A DNA stretch of 64,000 nucleotides from Pieris napi (GCF_905475465.1 NC_062255.1:1860001-1924000); one strand, 5' to 3'. Shown: positions 11,886 through 23,432, counted from the stretch's first letter. Program-made: numbers and translations. The notes: a model not told the origin generated them from the sequence alone.

Positions 11886-12447
11886 AGCCGAACGTCCACC
11901 GCCGGCTAAACTAAATGAAAACTAAACTCAGTGAACTAAGCTAAACTAGAACTACGTTGTCCGTCCACCAATAAATAAGCTAAAACTACGTTAGTGATGG
12001 CCAGTTTGTGCCAGAACGTCGAGTTAGAAGACGACACGAGCAATGACGAGAATTTAGAGAAGGACTATCGTCATAGGAGAAGAAGACTGGATACTGGATA
12101 TGACTTATCCAGTATCAGTCCTGGAAAACAAGTAGCGAATTTGACACTAATTTGTTTAATGAACTAGACGACGAAAGTTTTAAGATGTACTATCGTGTAT
12201 CTTTGATGAGTTACTGTCACAACAATGTCGACAGGCGTCAGAGGGGTAAGGCAAGGGGGTGTGAGGCGCTTAGTTTAGCTCAGTTAGTTACGGATCGACC
12301 GCACAACTAAATTAGTTCCACTTAGCTGGGGCATTTCACGTAGCTTAGCTGGCATAGTTTGCGGTGGACGCACATGTATGATAAACTGGCTCAACTATGC
12401 GAGCTAAGCTAAACTATCTTAGTTTAGCCGGCGGTGGACGTTCGGCT
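11886..12447 (+). mobile_element. PIF/Harbinger deletion derivative with transposase relic
   Basis: Inverted repeats begin AGCCGAACGTCCACCGCCGG and match the far end (CCGGCGGTGGACGTTCGGCT). TTA flanks both sides (11883-11885 and 12448-12450), the 3-bp duplication expected of PIF/Harbinger. Subterminal words AGCTAAACTA are repeated in both orientations. Inside, at about 12130-12250, a decayed frame reads SSEFDTNLFNELDDE and then SFKMYYRVS, resembling the N-terminal start of the Harbinger nuclease protein. The rest of the gene is missing. Confidence 0.72.
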
Positions 12448-12450
12448 TTA

Positions 12451-13173
12451 AGATTGTTTTTACTAATCGAAGAATACTTGAATGATAAGAAAATTCATAA
12501 TTTGTTATTAAGGTATCAAGGCTCGATTTATTTATGACTCATGACAACACTTAAAATCCTTTGTTTCATTGTCTCAGGGCAATCCCTCGGTGGCATTTAA
12601 AAATACTAATTACCTGTACGTGAAATTTATAAGAAAGGTCTTCGCTATTACGTAGATTTTATATAAGAAAATAACAATTGTTGAATAAATTCCCTTAAAA
12701 TCTATTGAACGTCTTGGTTCTCCCTAAATTTCGGGGCAAAATTCCCAAGTTGGCATCAATGCCGGTCACTGGCGTACAGGATAAATATAAATGACAGGTG
12801 ACTCATTAAGGGTGGATGTCCACTGTACAGAAATGTTTCTATGTGTCTATTAACAGAGCAAATTTCACAACTTTGCTTCATACAAAAAAATACCCTAAGT
12901 ATATTAGTACTATTACTGTACGTAATATTATTACAGCCTAAAAACCTTGATAATTACCCTAAAACACACATTTATAATCGGTTGAATCATTAGTTCATAA
13001 CGTCATTGAGAATTAAATTTCTTATCAAATTATAAATAATGTGAGTCAATCACTTATTTAAGGAAATGAATCAACGATTTCTCACTAAACATGTCATGTT
13101 CAGATTTAACTATAACTCTTCCTATACATCAAAATCAATACAATTATGTACACAAACAGAAATAAATTAAGAC
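12451..13173. other. No gene seen
   Basis: AT-rich DNA with no recognisable coding or repeat feature. Confidence 0.4.
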
Positions 13174-13395
13174 TCCCCTATAACGCGGTGCGAGTCTACC
13201 AAAACTCGTGGTAGGAGTATTCCGTATTCGTAATACCGTTTTTTTTTTAATTCAAAAACCCTAGAACATGAATTAATTCCAACCCAATTGGAACAGATGC
13301 AAAAGTACGCAAAACTAATAATTATGGACTTGACAAATCATTATAAATTTCACACTACATAGAAAAAATATATCTCCGCGTTATATGGGGAAAAT
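13174..13395. mobile_element. Possible pogo/Tc1-like MITE
   Basis: The left end CCCCTATAACGCGGTGCGAG faces an inverted CGCGTTATATGGGG at the right end. A second CGCGTTAT set and a GGTACGG repeat lie just outside. The repeats are imperfect and the exact ends are uncertain. Confidence 0.35.
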
Positions 13396-14149
13396 AACGC
13401 GTTATCCGTATTCCGTACCCCATGGTACGGAAATCGCGTTATTAGTATGTAAAGGACCAGGGCAACAAGCACGGTAATCTTCAGTGCCTTTAACAACTTA
13501 GTTAAATCATTTTTTGGTCAAATAATCTTAGCGCGAAACACTGCTGTGTCCCATAATATGTTTAAATAGACAGCTGACGTTTAATTATAAACATATTACT
13601 GTCGATTATAAAATAATTATAATAAGACATCACTGTCCGAACTTCGAAGTAACAATCACAAACTAAATTCAAAGGCGTAAGGCAGAAACTAGCAAAAACA
13701 AGTTGATATATGAAAAAAAAACAAAGTAGAAATTTGAGTTCAGAATTTCCATTGCAAATTAAAAGCCCTAACACAACAGAGACACAATAAGGCTTCAATA
13801 AAAGGGTCGCTTACGCGGCCATATTTGGCGTGTGTAATAATGACCGCAAAAGCGGATAATTAAATGTAATATTTGCTCCTACCGGGAATTTTATTATACA
13901 TTTTGATGAGGATAATCTTATAATATTAACTCGGCCGTTCGCCACACTTGATTCACTTTACTTTGTTTCGCTTGTGACGCATTTTGAATTTGATTAGTAT
14001 TGCCAATTGTAATTATTATTTACGCCTTCAATTTTTTAACTTCTTAATGAGTTTTTGTGCGTAATGTACACTTTATGTTTATGTAGTTATGTTTTAAGGG
14101 CAAAGTATTAGCTACATTAGGTACAGAAAAATAGAGCAAGAAAGTACTA
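13396..14149. other. No gene seen
   Basis: No supportable feature. The minus-strand open frame at 13562-13798 has no recognisable domain. Confidence 0.4.
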
Positions 14150-14590
14150 AACAGGTGCCCAAAGTACAATAAACGAAAAAGAGGAAGACAACTTAGAAGG
14201 TGGATAGACCAAATTAAGGAACCAGCAGGTGGTACATGGCAAAGAGTGGCACAGTGCAGAGAGGAATGGCGGGATTTGGAGGAGACCTTTGCCAAAAAGG
14301 GTAGACAGGCACCTAAAAATAATGTGTTTACGATTTATTTATTTATTTATGCTTTATTACCTTATTCACAAACATACACATAACAAAAATAAAAATGCAG
14401 TGAGGCAACGGGCGGCCTTATCGCTAACAAGCGATTTCTTGCAGGCAACCCTAATGTGGAACAATGAAAAAGAAACACCTACAGAGGGTAGAGTCCAAAA
14501 AATGCAAAAATTATTAACAAACAAAAAACTCAAAATAACACGTACGTTTAAAAGTATCTAAATAAAAGGCTATTGTTATTATTATATTAT
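14150..14590 (+). repeat. LINE reverse-transcriptase tail, copy 2
   Basis: A decayed frame reads RQLRRWIDQIKEPAGGTW followed by QRVAQCREEWRDLEETFAKK, the W-D-I..AG..W...A..R..WR.LEE pattern at the end of RTE-like LINE polymerases. The 3' region ends in AAATAAAAGGCTATTG and (TTA)n, as in the copy at 34760-35200. It is 5'-truncated. Confidence 0.65.
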
Positions 14591-15144
14591 CAGCCTAACC
14601 TCTTTTTGTTGCTATACTAATTTCCTTCTTAGCCTTACTACTGACAATTGTGTAACTTCATGTTAAGAATATATCCAAACGAGGTACATGTACTAAGTTA
14701 TTATTTTAAGTTAAAATTGTGTTTTATCAGCCACCAAACCGATCTTTGTGGTACATTCCCTTTAATAATCCGTCCACGCCACGGGATTACATATCCAACA
14801 CAAGTATTAAAGAAATTCCTATCACAAAAACTAATAGCTCATAATTAACGAATGCAAAAAGCATCCAGGTCAAGTTCCCAATGTGCTCAATGTAACGAAG
14901 GCTCCATGTGACGTCATAGTCGCATGCACATGCTAAATATAGGAACAACCTCCACTGACCCACTTTGTATGCCTGACGTGCCTCAGTGAAAAACTTCTAT
15001 CCTATAATTATAGGTGCCATTAGCTTTCCTTGTATGTGGGTCAAAGGCAAATATTTTAGATTTTACTTTGATAACAGTATTGTTTATATTTTGCCCTATA
15101 CTTTTATTTGGGGTAGTTGAAGTTTTGGAAATTATGAACATTAT
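14591..15144. other. No gene seen
   Basis: No credible coding or repeat feature. Confidence 0.4.
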
Positions 15145-15430
15145 ATTACACTTATGAACGTCAAAAAAAGAAATATATACAATTTTACATTTACTGCCAT
15201 TTCTCAAATCAAGGGTGTGGAACGGAAGAGAAGAGTTGGCAATAAACTCTCAGCCACTCTTTTCAATCGCACAAGTTTTTTGTTTTACACAACGTTTGTA
15301 AGGATCTGCAACCATTACACCATGTTCCACATTTATTTTATAAGTAATAATAACATAAATTAAAAACAAAGATTTGTCCTCTATCAGCAGGAGGCATGGT
15401 GAAATAGGATCACACAATTTCCACCAAATC
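15145..15430 (-). repeat. Dispersed retroposon tail, copy 3
   Basis: Close relative of 1612-1985: it shares the ACACTTATGAACGTCAAAAA end, the TTACTGCCATTTCTCAAATC segment and the upstream block with AACGTTTGTAAGGA. It is one of the longest copies, together with 1612-1985. Confidence 0.75.
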
Positions 15431-15529
15431 AGTTGAAACACACAGATTTTTACATTATAGACGATATGTGTCATCATACTGTCATAGTTATTTTTATATC
15501 TTATAATGGCAATGTTATAAAAACTAATT

Positions 15530-15625
15530 TATATAGGGCAAATGGGCAGGAGGCTCACAAAACCTTAAGTGATACCGCCACCCATAGACACACCCGGCCA
15601 GGCTTTTGAGGCCGACAAAAATCAA
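15530..15625 (-). repeat. LINE 3'-end fragment
   Basis: GGGCAAATGGGCAGGAGGCT and GTGATACCGCCACCCATAGA are the inverted 3' UTR words found next to the LINE polymerase ends at 16425 and 44325. Confidence 0.55.
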
Positions 15626-16054
15626 ACATTGTTATGCCATAAATAACATAATACAATAATAATAAGAGCCTTTTATTTCAGATACTTTTACACACAAACC
15701 CATAATTTTTAGGTTTCTGTGTGCCCGTATTTGGGCAATCCCCCTGCTGTTTCGTTAATTATATATATATCATATAACATATTATTAAGCGATTTTCATA
15801 GGTGAAAAAATTTCCACCTCATTGCAGACATAAAGAAAATCTAAGTGAAAATTCTAATCAATGAGAGGTTAATGTTGACATTGCACATGACCTTTGTATC
15901 GTATTTTCACCTCACAAGTTATCATAACTGTCAAACAGTACTGATAACTTTATTGGAACTGTAATTGATAAGATATCAAACTCTAGTGTAAAAACTAGAC
16001 AAAGCAATTTTATATTAAAACAAAGATTGTAGAAAGAAAGGTCACACTTTGTAA
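15626..16054. other. No gene seen
   Basis: No supportable feature. Confidence 0.4.
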
Positions 16055-16334
16055 TCTATACTAATATAAAGAGGAGATATTTGTTTGTTTGCATTGAATA
16101 GCCTCCGAAACTACTGGACCGATTTGAAAATTTATTTTAAACATTAGAACCCTACTATCCCTGACGACCATAGAATATCAAAAAAAAGATGGGTCTGTAT
16201 GAAATTACAGTAGCCCAAGGTATGAAAAAGACTAGAAAAAAATAAAAATCTAAATCTAAATCGGAATCTATTGACAGACTGACAAATAGATTTTTTTTTA
16301 AATTTAAGCGGATGGACCCGCAGAGCACAGCTAG
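16055..16334 (+). mobile_element. Non-autonomous Helitron-like element
   Basis: It begins TCTATACTAATATAAAGAGG after an A (16054) and ends CAGCTAG before a T (16335), fitting the Helitron rule of 5'-TC, 3'-CTRR and insertion between A and T. A short hairpin (GCGG...CCGC) lies about 10 bases before the 3' end, as expected. It has no coding capacity. The element at 46461-47055 is related at both ends. Confidence 0.7.
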
Positions 16335-16424
16335 TTATACGATAAAAATTAAATAAGTATAAACAATTTGTTCACTATCATAATATCGGATACTTTAGTT
16401 CTTCATTATTCGTATTTTTTGTAG

Positions 16425-16640
16425 AACAGGGGGCAAACGGTCACGCTGCTCACCTGATGTTAAGTGATACTGCCGCTCAAGGACACTCAATGCCAGAGGG
16501 CTCGTGATTGCGTAGCCGACCTTTTAAGAACTGGCACGCTCTTTTGAAAGACCCTAAGTCGAATTGGTCCGGAAATACTTCAGTGGGTAGCTGGTTCCGC
16601 GTCGTGGATATGTCTATAAATCTTGCTTGTGGAACGTATA
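16425..16640 (-). repeat. LINE polymerase 3' end, minus strand
   Basis: Minus-strand match to the LINE end at 23480-23735 and 44325-44495: GGGCAAACGGTCACGCTGCT, GACCCTAAGTCGAATTGGTC and GAAATACTTCAGTGGGTAGC are all present. The open frame on the plus strand is a shadow of it. Confidence 0.65.
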
Positions 16641-16749
16641 ATAGCTCCATACAGCAAAACGCTGTGTTAAAATGTATTTTCGTCTCATTTTAGCAATACC
16701 TAAATGCATAACTTACGTGCTTAGTGTCTTATAAATTGGCTAGTGCGCT

Positions 16750-16836
16750 TCTAAACGTCAGTAAATAAAATCACTACCAGTTCTTAAATCAAGGTCGTAG
16801 AACGGACCAGAAGAACTGGCAGAATTTTCTTATTAA
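16750..16836 (-). repeat. Dispersed retroposon tail, fragment
   Basis: Contains CTACCAGTTCTTAAATCAAG followed by GTCGTAGAACGGACCAGAAG, matching the middle of the retroposon at 1612-1985. Confidence 0.5.
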
Positions 16837-16892
16837 ATGAGCGTACACGTACGATAACTAATAATAATATTAACTTACGATTGATAGGCTAA

Positions 16893-17218
16893 GGGTCTGT
16901 TTCACAATGTATGGATAAGTTCTACATAAGTTCCAAATTAGCTATTTACTACTTATTGGTAGGATAAACACTATTGTTTTGACGACTGTCAGATAGCGCT
17001 ATTCGTCACATAAAGTCCATCATAAGTTATGAGTCACATGAATGTCAAAATAGCACAACTTATCTTCCAAATAATTTATGTGTTGCATAGCTATTTGGTA
17101 CTTTATCCAATGTATCACAATGTATGAAACGCAACAAGAGTGTTTATCCTACCAATAAGTAATAAATGGCTAATTTGAAACTTATGTTGGACTTATCCAA
17201 ACATTGTGAAACAGACCC
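16893..17218. mobile_element. PIF/Harbinger-type MITE (326 bp)
   Basis: Inverted repeats begin GGGTCTGTTTCACAATGT; the right end is the complement, with the pairing continuing imperfectly through GGATAAGT, AAATTAGC and ACTTATTGGTAGGATAAACA-type blocks. TAA flanks both ends (16890-16892 and 17219-17221). It has no coding capacity. The 3-bp TAA duplication and G-rich terminus fit the Tourist class. Confidence 0.82.
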
Positions 17219-17221
17219 TAA

Positions 17222-17984
17222 GTGTCCAAACACTCAAGTGACGAAGTATGTAATATCTTAACACCTGCTACGGCTTTAATAACTCATAAAAACTTACTGT
17301 GTCTAACGATAAGATTCAGAAAGAGACACCTAATATGAACTTTGTTAAAACGATCCAGTTCAGATGCTGATGAGTTTAGGTTTCTAAATTGAATTGCATT
17401 TTCTAGTACCATCACCTCCTAAAAGTGTTCTGCTTTGGATTTAGCTAACATCGACCCTTTTTCATGAAACTTTTTTGGATGCATCCAATTTGTTTATTTT
17501 GTTTTATTTTTAACTTATTCTATAGAGATGTATCTGTTTCGTTTCCCAAATAAATAATCAGGTCCGAACAACTCATCTGAACACTCTCCATGGTAAGTGC
17601 GGTAGAAGATGCAGAAAGATCCCACATCTCTAGGCAATGCCAAGGGATCAAGCCGCTCGGAAAACGACTGGTCGTCGACGATTCGAATCGCTCATCCTTG
17701 AATACGGTAAACCTAACCTAACCTAAAACTTTACTAGTCTGTTTACGTAATTTTGGTACTGACATTGTAAGACGAAATATCTGGCCAATTGTTTTTACTG
17801 TCTGTTTTACTGTCGCATAAATTAACCAAACAGCAATAAAAAAAATTCTGCCAATTATTTTTTTCATGTGATCATAATCACTTCTCGTATATTAAAATAA
17901 CAGTTAAAAAAAATAGTTCCCATTATTTATTCAACGTGTCATTTGTACATGTACAAATAAAAACAACCGAAAACACCAGTTATT
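17222..17984. other. No gene seen
   Basis: Mostly unremarkable. Three CCTAA units at about 17712-17726 are too short to be more than coincidence. Confidence 0.4.
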
Positions 17985-18240
17985 TTATAGCATTTAAAAG
18001 TACTGAAAACATGTCGTACAACCTAAAAGGTTGGCAAGGCATTATAGGCCGGGCACGTTGCCATCAGATGACAGATGGTCAAACGGTAACCGAATGGACT
18101 GGCCCAAAAGGAAAAATAAACAAGAGCAGACCATTAGAGCGATGAGCCGACGAGATCGAAAGGGTAGATGAAAAAAATTGGATGACGACAGCAAAACATT
18201 AAAATAGGATTGGAGAACTTCTCCCGGACAGGGGCCGCAT
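17985..18240 (+). repeat. LINE reverse-transcriptase tail, copy 3
   Basis: Decayed frame with VTEWTGPKGK, then RPLER, ADEIERV and KNWMTTAK in series, matching the C-terminal R-P..RW.DEI..V..K.WM..A pattern of RTE-like LINE polymerases. Stop codons interrupt it. Confidence 0.6.
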
Positions 18241-18268
18241 CATAGTGTAGTAAAATTCTACATATATG

Positions 18269-18430
18269 TATAGTCAAAACCGTTTACGACGACATCGTTT
18301 AGAACAACATACCTGTTATATTCACCAAAATCAACGGCCACGGCTGAATTCTATTGTATTAGGTACTTAAGAACAACGTCATCGGCTGTTACGACTATCT
18401 GTTTTTACGCCAAATATTTTTGACTGTATA
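18269..18430. mobile_element. Small pogo/IS630-like MITE
   Basis: TATAGTCAAAACCGTTTACG at the left is matched by an inverted TTTTTGACTGTATA at the right, and the interior starts GACGACATCGTTTAGAACAA, a composition seen in pogo/IS630-type terminal sequences. Ends are approximate. Confidence 0.45.
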
Positions 18431-18649
18431 TCTATTTTTATTAATATATTATGTCAATAAGGCTTATTATTATTTTAACATTTTAATGTTTTGACGGATC
18501 GTTTTTATCAGTTTTATAGTATATAGAAATATTTTATTAACTAGATAAGAAACGATATGGAGAAAGGTGTATTTTTTATTATTTTTTATAATAGCCTTAA
18601 ATTTAGATATTTTTAAATTTAAACAAGTTTCTATTTTAATCTCCTTTTA

Positions 18650-18848
18650 GGTACAGATACCGGCAAACATCTTGAACAATTAATGTCCTTGCCTGCGCGA
18701 TTTTTAGGTATCACAGGGAACTGGGAAGGGGTGCGGCGGGCGGTGGTGCGCGGCGGTGGTGCGCGGCGGCGGGAGAGTGACGTGTCGATGCACAACCTTT
18801 CCCCCACTCCCTTGTTTAATGCTCAAGAAGTTTGCCGGTATCTGTACC
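18650..18848. mobile_element. 199-bp MITE with TA duplication and GC-rich core
   Basis: Inverted repeats begin GGTACAGATACCGGCAAACA and run about 26 bp, with TA on both outer sides (18648-18649 and 18849-18850). The core holds a GCGGCGG/GGTGGTGCGC tract that is far more GC-rich than its surroundings. No protein is encoded by the element. Confidence 0.75.
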
Positions 18849-19302
18849 TATGTGTCCTTTTTTGCAAAGGCCTATGTACTCAAAATCCCGCCATTTCTCT
18901 CTGCTCTGTGCCACTCTCTGCCATGTTATTAATTGTTAGTAAAGTTTAAAATCATATTAACTCACCCTAGAGCTTTCGTCAACCTTCTTGGCAGGCCCAT
19001 CATATCTGCAGTTCTTTTGTTTGAATTCAGTCGGATTGGAGCAGACACCATACCACACACAGTCGGCGGAAGCGGTTGGAATCTGGAAGCAAAAAAACAT
19101 TTAATAACAAGTCGTCGATAAAACTAATAATCTTGTGTCCCTATAACCTTGTAACTCATGATTCATACATTGTCTAGTTTTATTGTCTTGGAATGCTATT
19201 AAAAATAAACGTTCGATAAAGGCATACGAGAAATCGGGCGCATTGTAGGCAAACTTTGTTCTGTATTTCTATTTGTATGGCCATTTAAACAATATCTCTA
19301 AT
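18849..19302. other. No gene seen
   Basis: No supportable feature. Confidence 0.4.
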
Positions 19303-19656
19303 TCTCTATATATAAAATTCTCGTGTCACAATGTTCGTTCCCATACTCCTCCGGAAAGGCTCGACCGATTCTTATGAAATTTTTTATGCATATTCAGTAA
19401 GTTTGAGAATCGGCTACTATATACATTTCAAACCCCGAAGTGATAAGGGGTGTCCACCTCAAAAAACAAATTTTTAATTGTTTTGGTAATATTTTTTTAT
19501 GATACATAATACAATAAATACAACCCCTAATTTTCACTCCTCTACGATTAACCCACATTTTTTATTATTTTAGATAGTTATTTTTATTGAACTTAAACAA
19601 TGTTTCTTAGAAAGAATATATGTACATGGCAAAACAACGTTTGTCGGGTCAGCTAG
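19303..19656 (+). mobile_element. Helitron-like element, copy A
   Basis: Begins TCTCTATATATAAAATTCTC and ends GGGTCAGCTAG followed by T, with 5'-TC and 3'-CTAG. A second copy of the same family is at 52351-52677 (shared ACAATGTTCGTTCCCATACT and AGTGATAAGGGGTGTC). No coding capacity. The exact 5' base is uncertain. Confidence 0.6.
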
Positions 19657-19689
19657 TATGTATACTTATATATAAAAGGGTCACAAGTA

Positions 19690-19915
19690 TTTTCTTTATA
19701 TTTTTTTTTTTATATAGAACAGGGCAAAGGAGGCTCATATGATGTTAGGCGATACTTATACTAAGTATAATCAATTTTGTTTCCTATCATAAGTTCGGAC
19801 ACGTCAGTTCTTATTATTCGTTTTTTTTTGTAGAACAGTGGGCAAACGGGCAGGAGGCTCATATGATATTAGATGAAACCGCCGCCCATGGACACTCTTA
19901 ATGCCAGAGGGCTCG
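19690..19915 (-). repeat. LINE 3'-end fragments, minus strand
   Basis: Two adjacent copies of the motif with GGGCAAACGGGCAGGAGGCT and the GAACAGGGCAAAGGAGGCTC variant, plus GCCCATGGACACTC, which are the inverted 3' UTR of the LINE family at 44325-44495. Confidence 0.55.
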
Positions 19916-19919
19916 CGAA

Positions 19920-21418
19920 AGAATATAATAGCATATGTTTACTATTGTTATTTTCTAATGCATTTGAAAAAAATTAATGACAATCAATTTCTAACTACTA
20001 TATATTTAAATAAACAAATATCGATCGAAATTAATAATACAACCAGACAAAGTGTCCAAACAAAAATATTGCCAAATCATTTCTCAAACACAATGCATTA
20101 TTTACACCGCGATGCCAATAAACTAATATTGTCTTATTTATGATAAATATTATACAGGCTAAAATATGTATAGTTGATACAACGCCTTTGAACTCCATAA
20201 TCCTCCACTGACGTCAGGAAATATGGTAAATATAGAAATTCGTAAACTTATGCCGATTAAATCACCATAGAACAAAATTTGAATTGCATCAAAGTTTATT
20301 TTTTCTTGTTTTTTCTTTTTAATATAAATTCGTACGTACATTCGATTTCAGATAAATATTTCGACCGGAAAGCTTTATTTAGAAAGCTGAAAATGGTCAA
20401 GTTTAGCTGTAAGGCTGGATTTTATATGCATATATACGACCCCAAAATCAATATGTTCCCGTTTTATCATGTTTTTATGCAGGAGATACAAGGTTTTGAT
20501 AATACGAATTTTGTATATCATTGACATAGAATCATAAGAATATTTTTGGTCGCTTCGATCGATATGTTAAGATTTTTACAAGACAAATTTCAATCTTAAA
20601 ACTTTCAGAAGTGGGTACTTCGTATGCACCTTTTCGAGAAATTCTTTTTGAAAGAAAAACTTTATTATACACAATATACAGGATATTTAGGTAAAGTGCA
20701 CTGGGCCCCCACACTAGGATTCCCTGTGTTGTGGGCAGCCGGTCTCTTCCTTAAACTCTAACTGTATTTAACTTTATGATTTCTACAGAACATTAATATC
20801 TAAACCATTTTTGCACAATAGCAATATTTTCAGTATCAGCAAAGAACAGGTTGACAAGATATTGTTTGAGATTTTAGTAAGTGTATGTAATGTGATATTA
20901 AAAATGTTAGTAATAATATTGTTATTAAGGAAGTGGTTAAAGATGAAACAGCCTCGGAAGGAGAAAAAGCGTTGGGCGAAGAAACTGCGTTTTTTGAGTT
21001 GCTTATAGGTTTGCGATGTGTTTGATGTGGTGTGGCGGTCGTTTGTTTCCAAAGTCTGCATATTGTCTAACAGGTAAAAGTCTTGTTTAAATAAAATTTG
21101 TGGCTTAGCACTAAAACTGTAATATTTCCCCATAACGGCATAATAAGTTCTCATATAAATCTGACTCAGAACACATTTTCCTGTACCTATTCTAGTTCAA
21201 CAAATTTTCCTGAAATTCCATACCAAATTCAATACGCAAACATGTTTTCCTATGAAGTCTACACAAACGTATGTTTTGATTTCAATACTGGACTTCGCCA
21301 ACTCTATTATTAGAGAAGTCTATATTTTATTATTTGGCTGGAGTTGATAAATATTACAGTTTACGACCTAAGGTACACAGCTTTCTTGGAGCTTGTTTTT
21401 ATTGAGGCAAAAACGTTA
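19920..21418. other. Gene-free stretch
   Basis: Open frames of up to 123 codons (20783-21154, minus) are AT-driven and show no domain. Nothing else was recognised. Confidence 0.45.
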
Positions 21419-21665
21419 GTAGCAGTGTTGGCCTAGTGGCTTCAGCGTGCGACTCTCATACCTGAGGTCGTAGGTTCGATCCCCGGCTATGCACCAATGG
21501 ACTTTCTTCCTGTGTGCGCATTTAACATTCGCTCGAACGGTGAAGGAAAACATCGTGAGGAAACCGACATGCCTTAGACCCAAAAAGTCGACGGCGTGTG
21601 TCAGGCACTGGAGGCTGATCACCTCACCTATTAGATTTAAAAATGATTATGAAACAGATTCAGAA
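21419..21665 (+). repeat. tRNA-derived SINE, 3'-truncated copy
   Basis: Well-preserved head with A box TGGCCTAGTGGCTTCAGCG and B box GGTTCGATCCC, then the family body up to ATGATTATGAAACAGATTCA. It closely matches 7690-7968 but lacks the usual tail. Confidence 0.8.
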
Positions 21666-22147
21666 ATCAGAAACCCCGACCGAGATAAAGAGATTGTAGC
21701 TGATTTATTTAAGAAAGTTAGTTTAGTTTCTGAATTAGACATTTTTTTCATAAAAATGTGGCTGTAATGTTGATTTCAAAAGAAAATCCGGTACACCGAG
21801 GCTGCGTTAGTGGGATAGAGTTATCAATGACCTCAAACAATAGGTGTTCGAAGTTGGACGCAAGAAGTACGAAATAGGTTGCTATGGGGAAATACTTGAG
21901 CCCACGAGGGGCTGTATATCCATTGATGATGTGGTTTCATCTCGTATGATATTTGCAAACACATTTCTTTTCGTGCAAGTCGCGCAAGAAATGCCTACAG
22001 GTATCTATTATGACAGTAACGTTTGGCAACATCGCTAAACAACAACTTCGCAATTGGTTTCACCGTTGCCAAATAAAACATAGTAGACTTTGGAATAAAT
22101 TACGCGAAGCTTTTCGGACATGTCTAAATAATACTAGTTGCTACATA

Positions 22148-22414
22148 GGGAGCGTTCAAGTATTTAAGATTATTGACCCCCCCCCCCCCCCCCCCAGGTA
22201 ACTCGCCGTAACGTTTTTTAGTACCCTAGTACAGCACTGTACTCAAGTATAGTAAAACGTTTCGTGACCACCTTGTGTCTCTTTAGTTACTATTATGTGG
22301 TGTAAGTCGAAAATAATATTAACAATAACGCGTAATTCAATCCCCGCCCCGCATCTTTATGTTTTACAAAAGGACCCCCCCCCAAAACTCGTTACGTAAT
22401 ACTTGAACGCTCCC
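22148..22414 (+). mobile_element. Complete GGGAGCGTTCAAG MITE (267 bp)
   Basis: Inverted repeats GGGAGCGTTCAAGTATT at the ends, each followed inward by a C-rich or G-rich run (19 C near the left end, 9 C near the right end). ATA flanks both sides (22145-22147, 22415-22417), suggesting a 3-bp duplication. The interior has the GTACAGCACTGTAC near-palindrome. A truncated copy is at 6259-6489, and a short end-like match at 39079-39116. Confidence 0.75.
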
Positions 22415-22489
22415 ATACGCAATCTGCCCGGATGGGCTGTGTCCACTATAGTATGGTCTTGTGCCCAGTATAGTGTATACATTTTTTTC

Positions 22490-22725
22490 ATATGCTAACT
22501 TTCAGTACCATTGATCGGAACCCCTTCACGGGTAAAGGCCTCCTCCAGCTTTTACTAAATATTTCTGTCCAAGGGTTTCTATTTCTCCTATCCACCTTTT
22601 TTTTGGGGCCTCATCTTCTTCCCCTTGGTCCTTTCCATATGTCTTCAAAGTCCACTTTTTATCTATGCATCTCGCTATGCTCCGCCTATTGCCTTTTCTG
22701 TTATAGGGCATAATATACGGCAACT
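22490..22725 (-). repeat. LINE reverse-transcriptase tail, copy 4
   Basis: Minus-strand frame with KKWTLKTYGKDQGEEDEA and KRWIGEIE, then KAGGGLYP, similar to the tail at 10893-11211 (same WTLKT word). It is decayed and 5'-truncated. Confidence 0.5.
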
Positions 22726-23105
22726 ATCGCTTTTGTATTAAAAAAAATTGACGACGCGTATATAAAAACATAATAAAACTGAATAATACATAATTCCTAA
22801 ACTAGATATATAATGTATTGCTCCATTCACTATTGTTAACATAAATACGTTTTAATCTTAACTAACATTTCATTTCAAATGCATTAAACAAAATTTAGCT
22901 ACGTAAACTTTCGTTGAACACAAAGCTTAAATTCGGATATAGAAAGCTTTTTTGTATAAACATTTTTTCAGCTTCAGGCAACGACCTTTGACTTTAAAGG
23001 CACAAAAGCCTCTGTATAATGCGATATTTATATTACGTATACATTGTTTTAATGAGAGTGAGTTTTAGTCTCCGAGCGGAAGGTCCCTATAAAAATCATT
23101 TAGTT

Positions 23106-23432
23106 TCAACGCCTTCCAACAAATGAAATATTAAAAATCTTATTACCATATATCGTATTCTTCATTGGTAAAGGTCGCGTTACTGTCAGGTTCCTGCAGC
23201 TGCTGCTAGTGTAATCTCTCCACTTTGTTTCGTCTGCAGCTTCCCTTAGCTCATCTGTTAAGGGAGATTCAATCATAACTTGGTCACACCAGCTGATTGT
23301 CCTTTGCCCTTGTCCTTTTGTCTTCCACTTTGCCGACGACAACCGGCCGACGGGCGATAAGACTAAATTTAGAACTCTTCTAAATCTCTTCTTCATGTCG
23401 TCAAGTCTCGTAAGAATGTTGAATTGACCCAA
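23106..23432 (-). repeat. Possible LINE polymerase fragment
   Basis: A 108-codon minus-strand frame has ISWCDQVMIESPLTDELREA followed by ADETKWRDYT, loosely resembling the W.D.......A.DR..WR end of non-LTR polymerases. No other support; it may be chance. Confidence 0.25.

Noticed and set aside
17712..17726. Three CCTAA units, the insect telomere repeat
   Set aside because: Only 15 bases, without neighbours; such words are common by chance in insect DNA.
20783..21154. 123-codon minus-strand open frame
   Set aside because: Translation is Asn/Leu/Ile-rich without motif; a plus-strand frame overlaps it and no splice or promoter context supports it.
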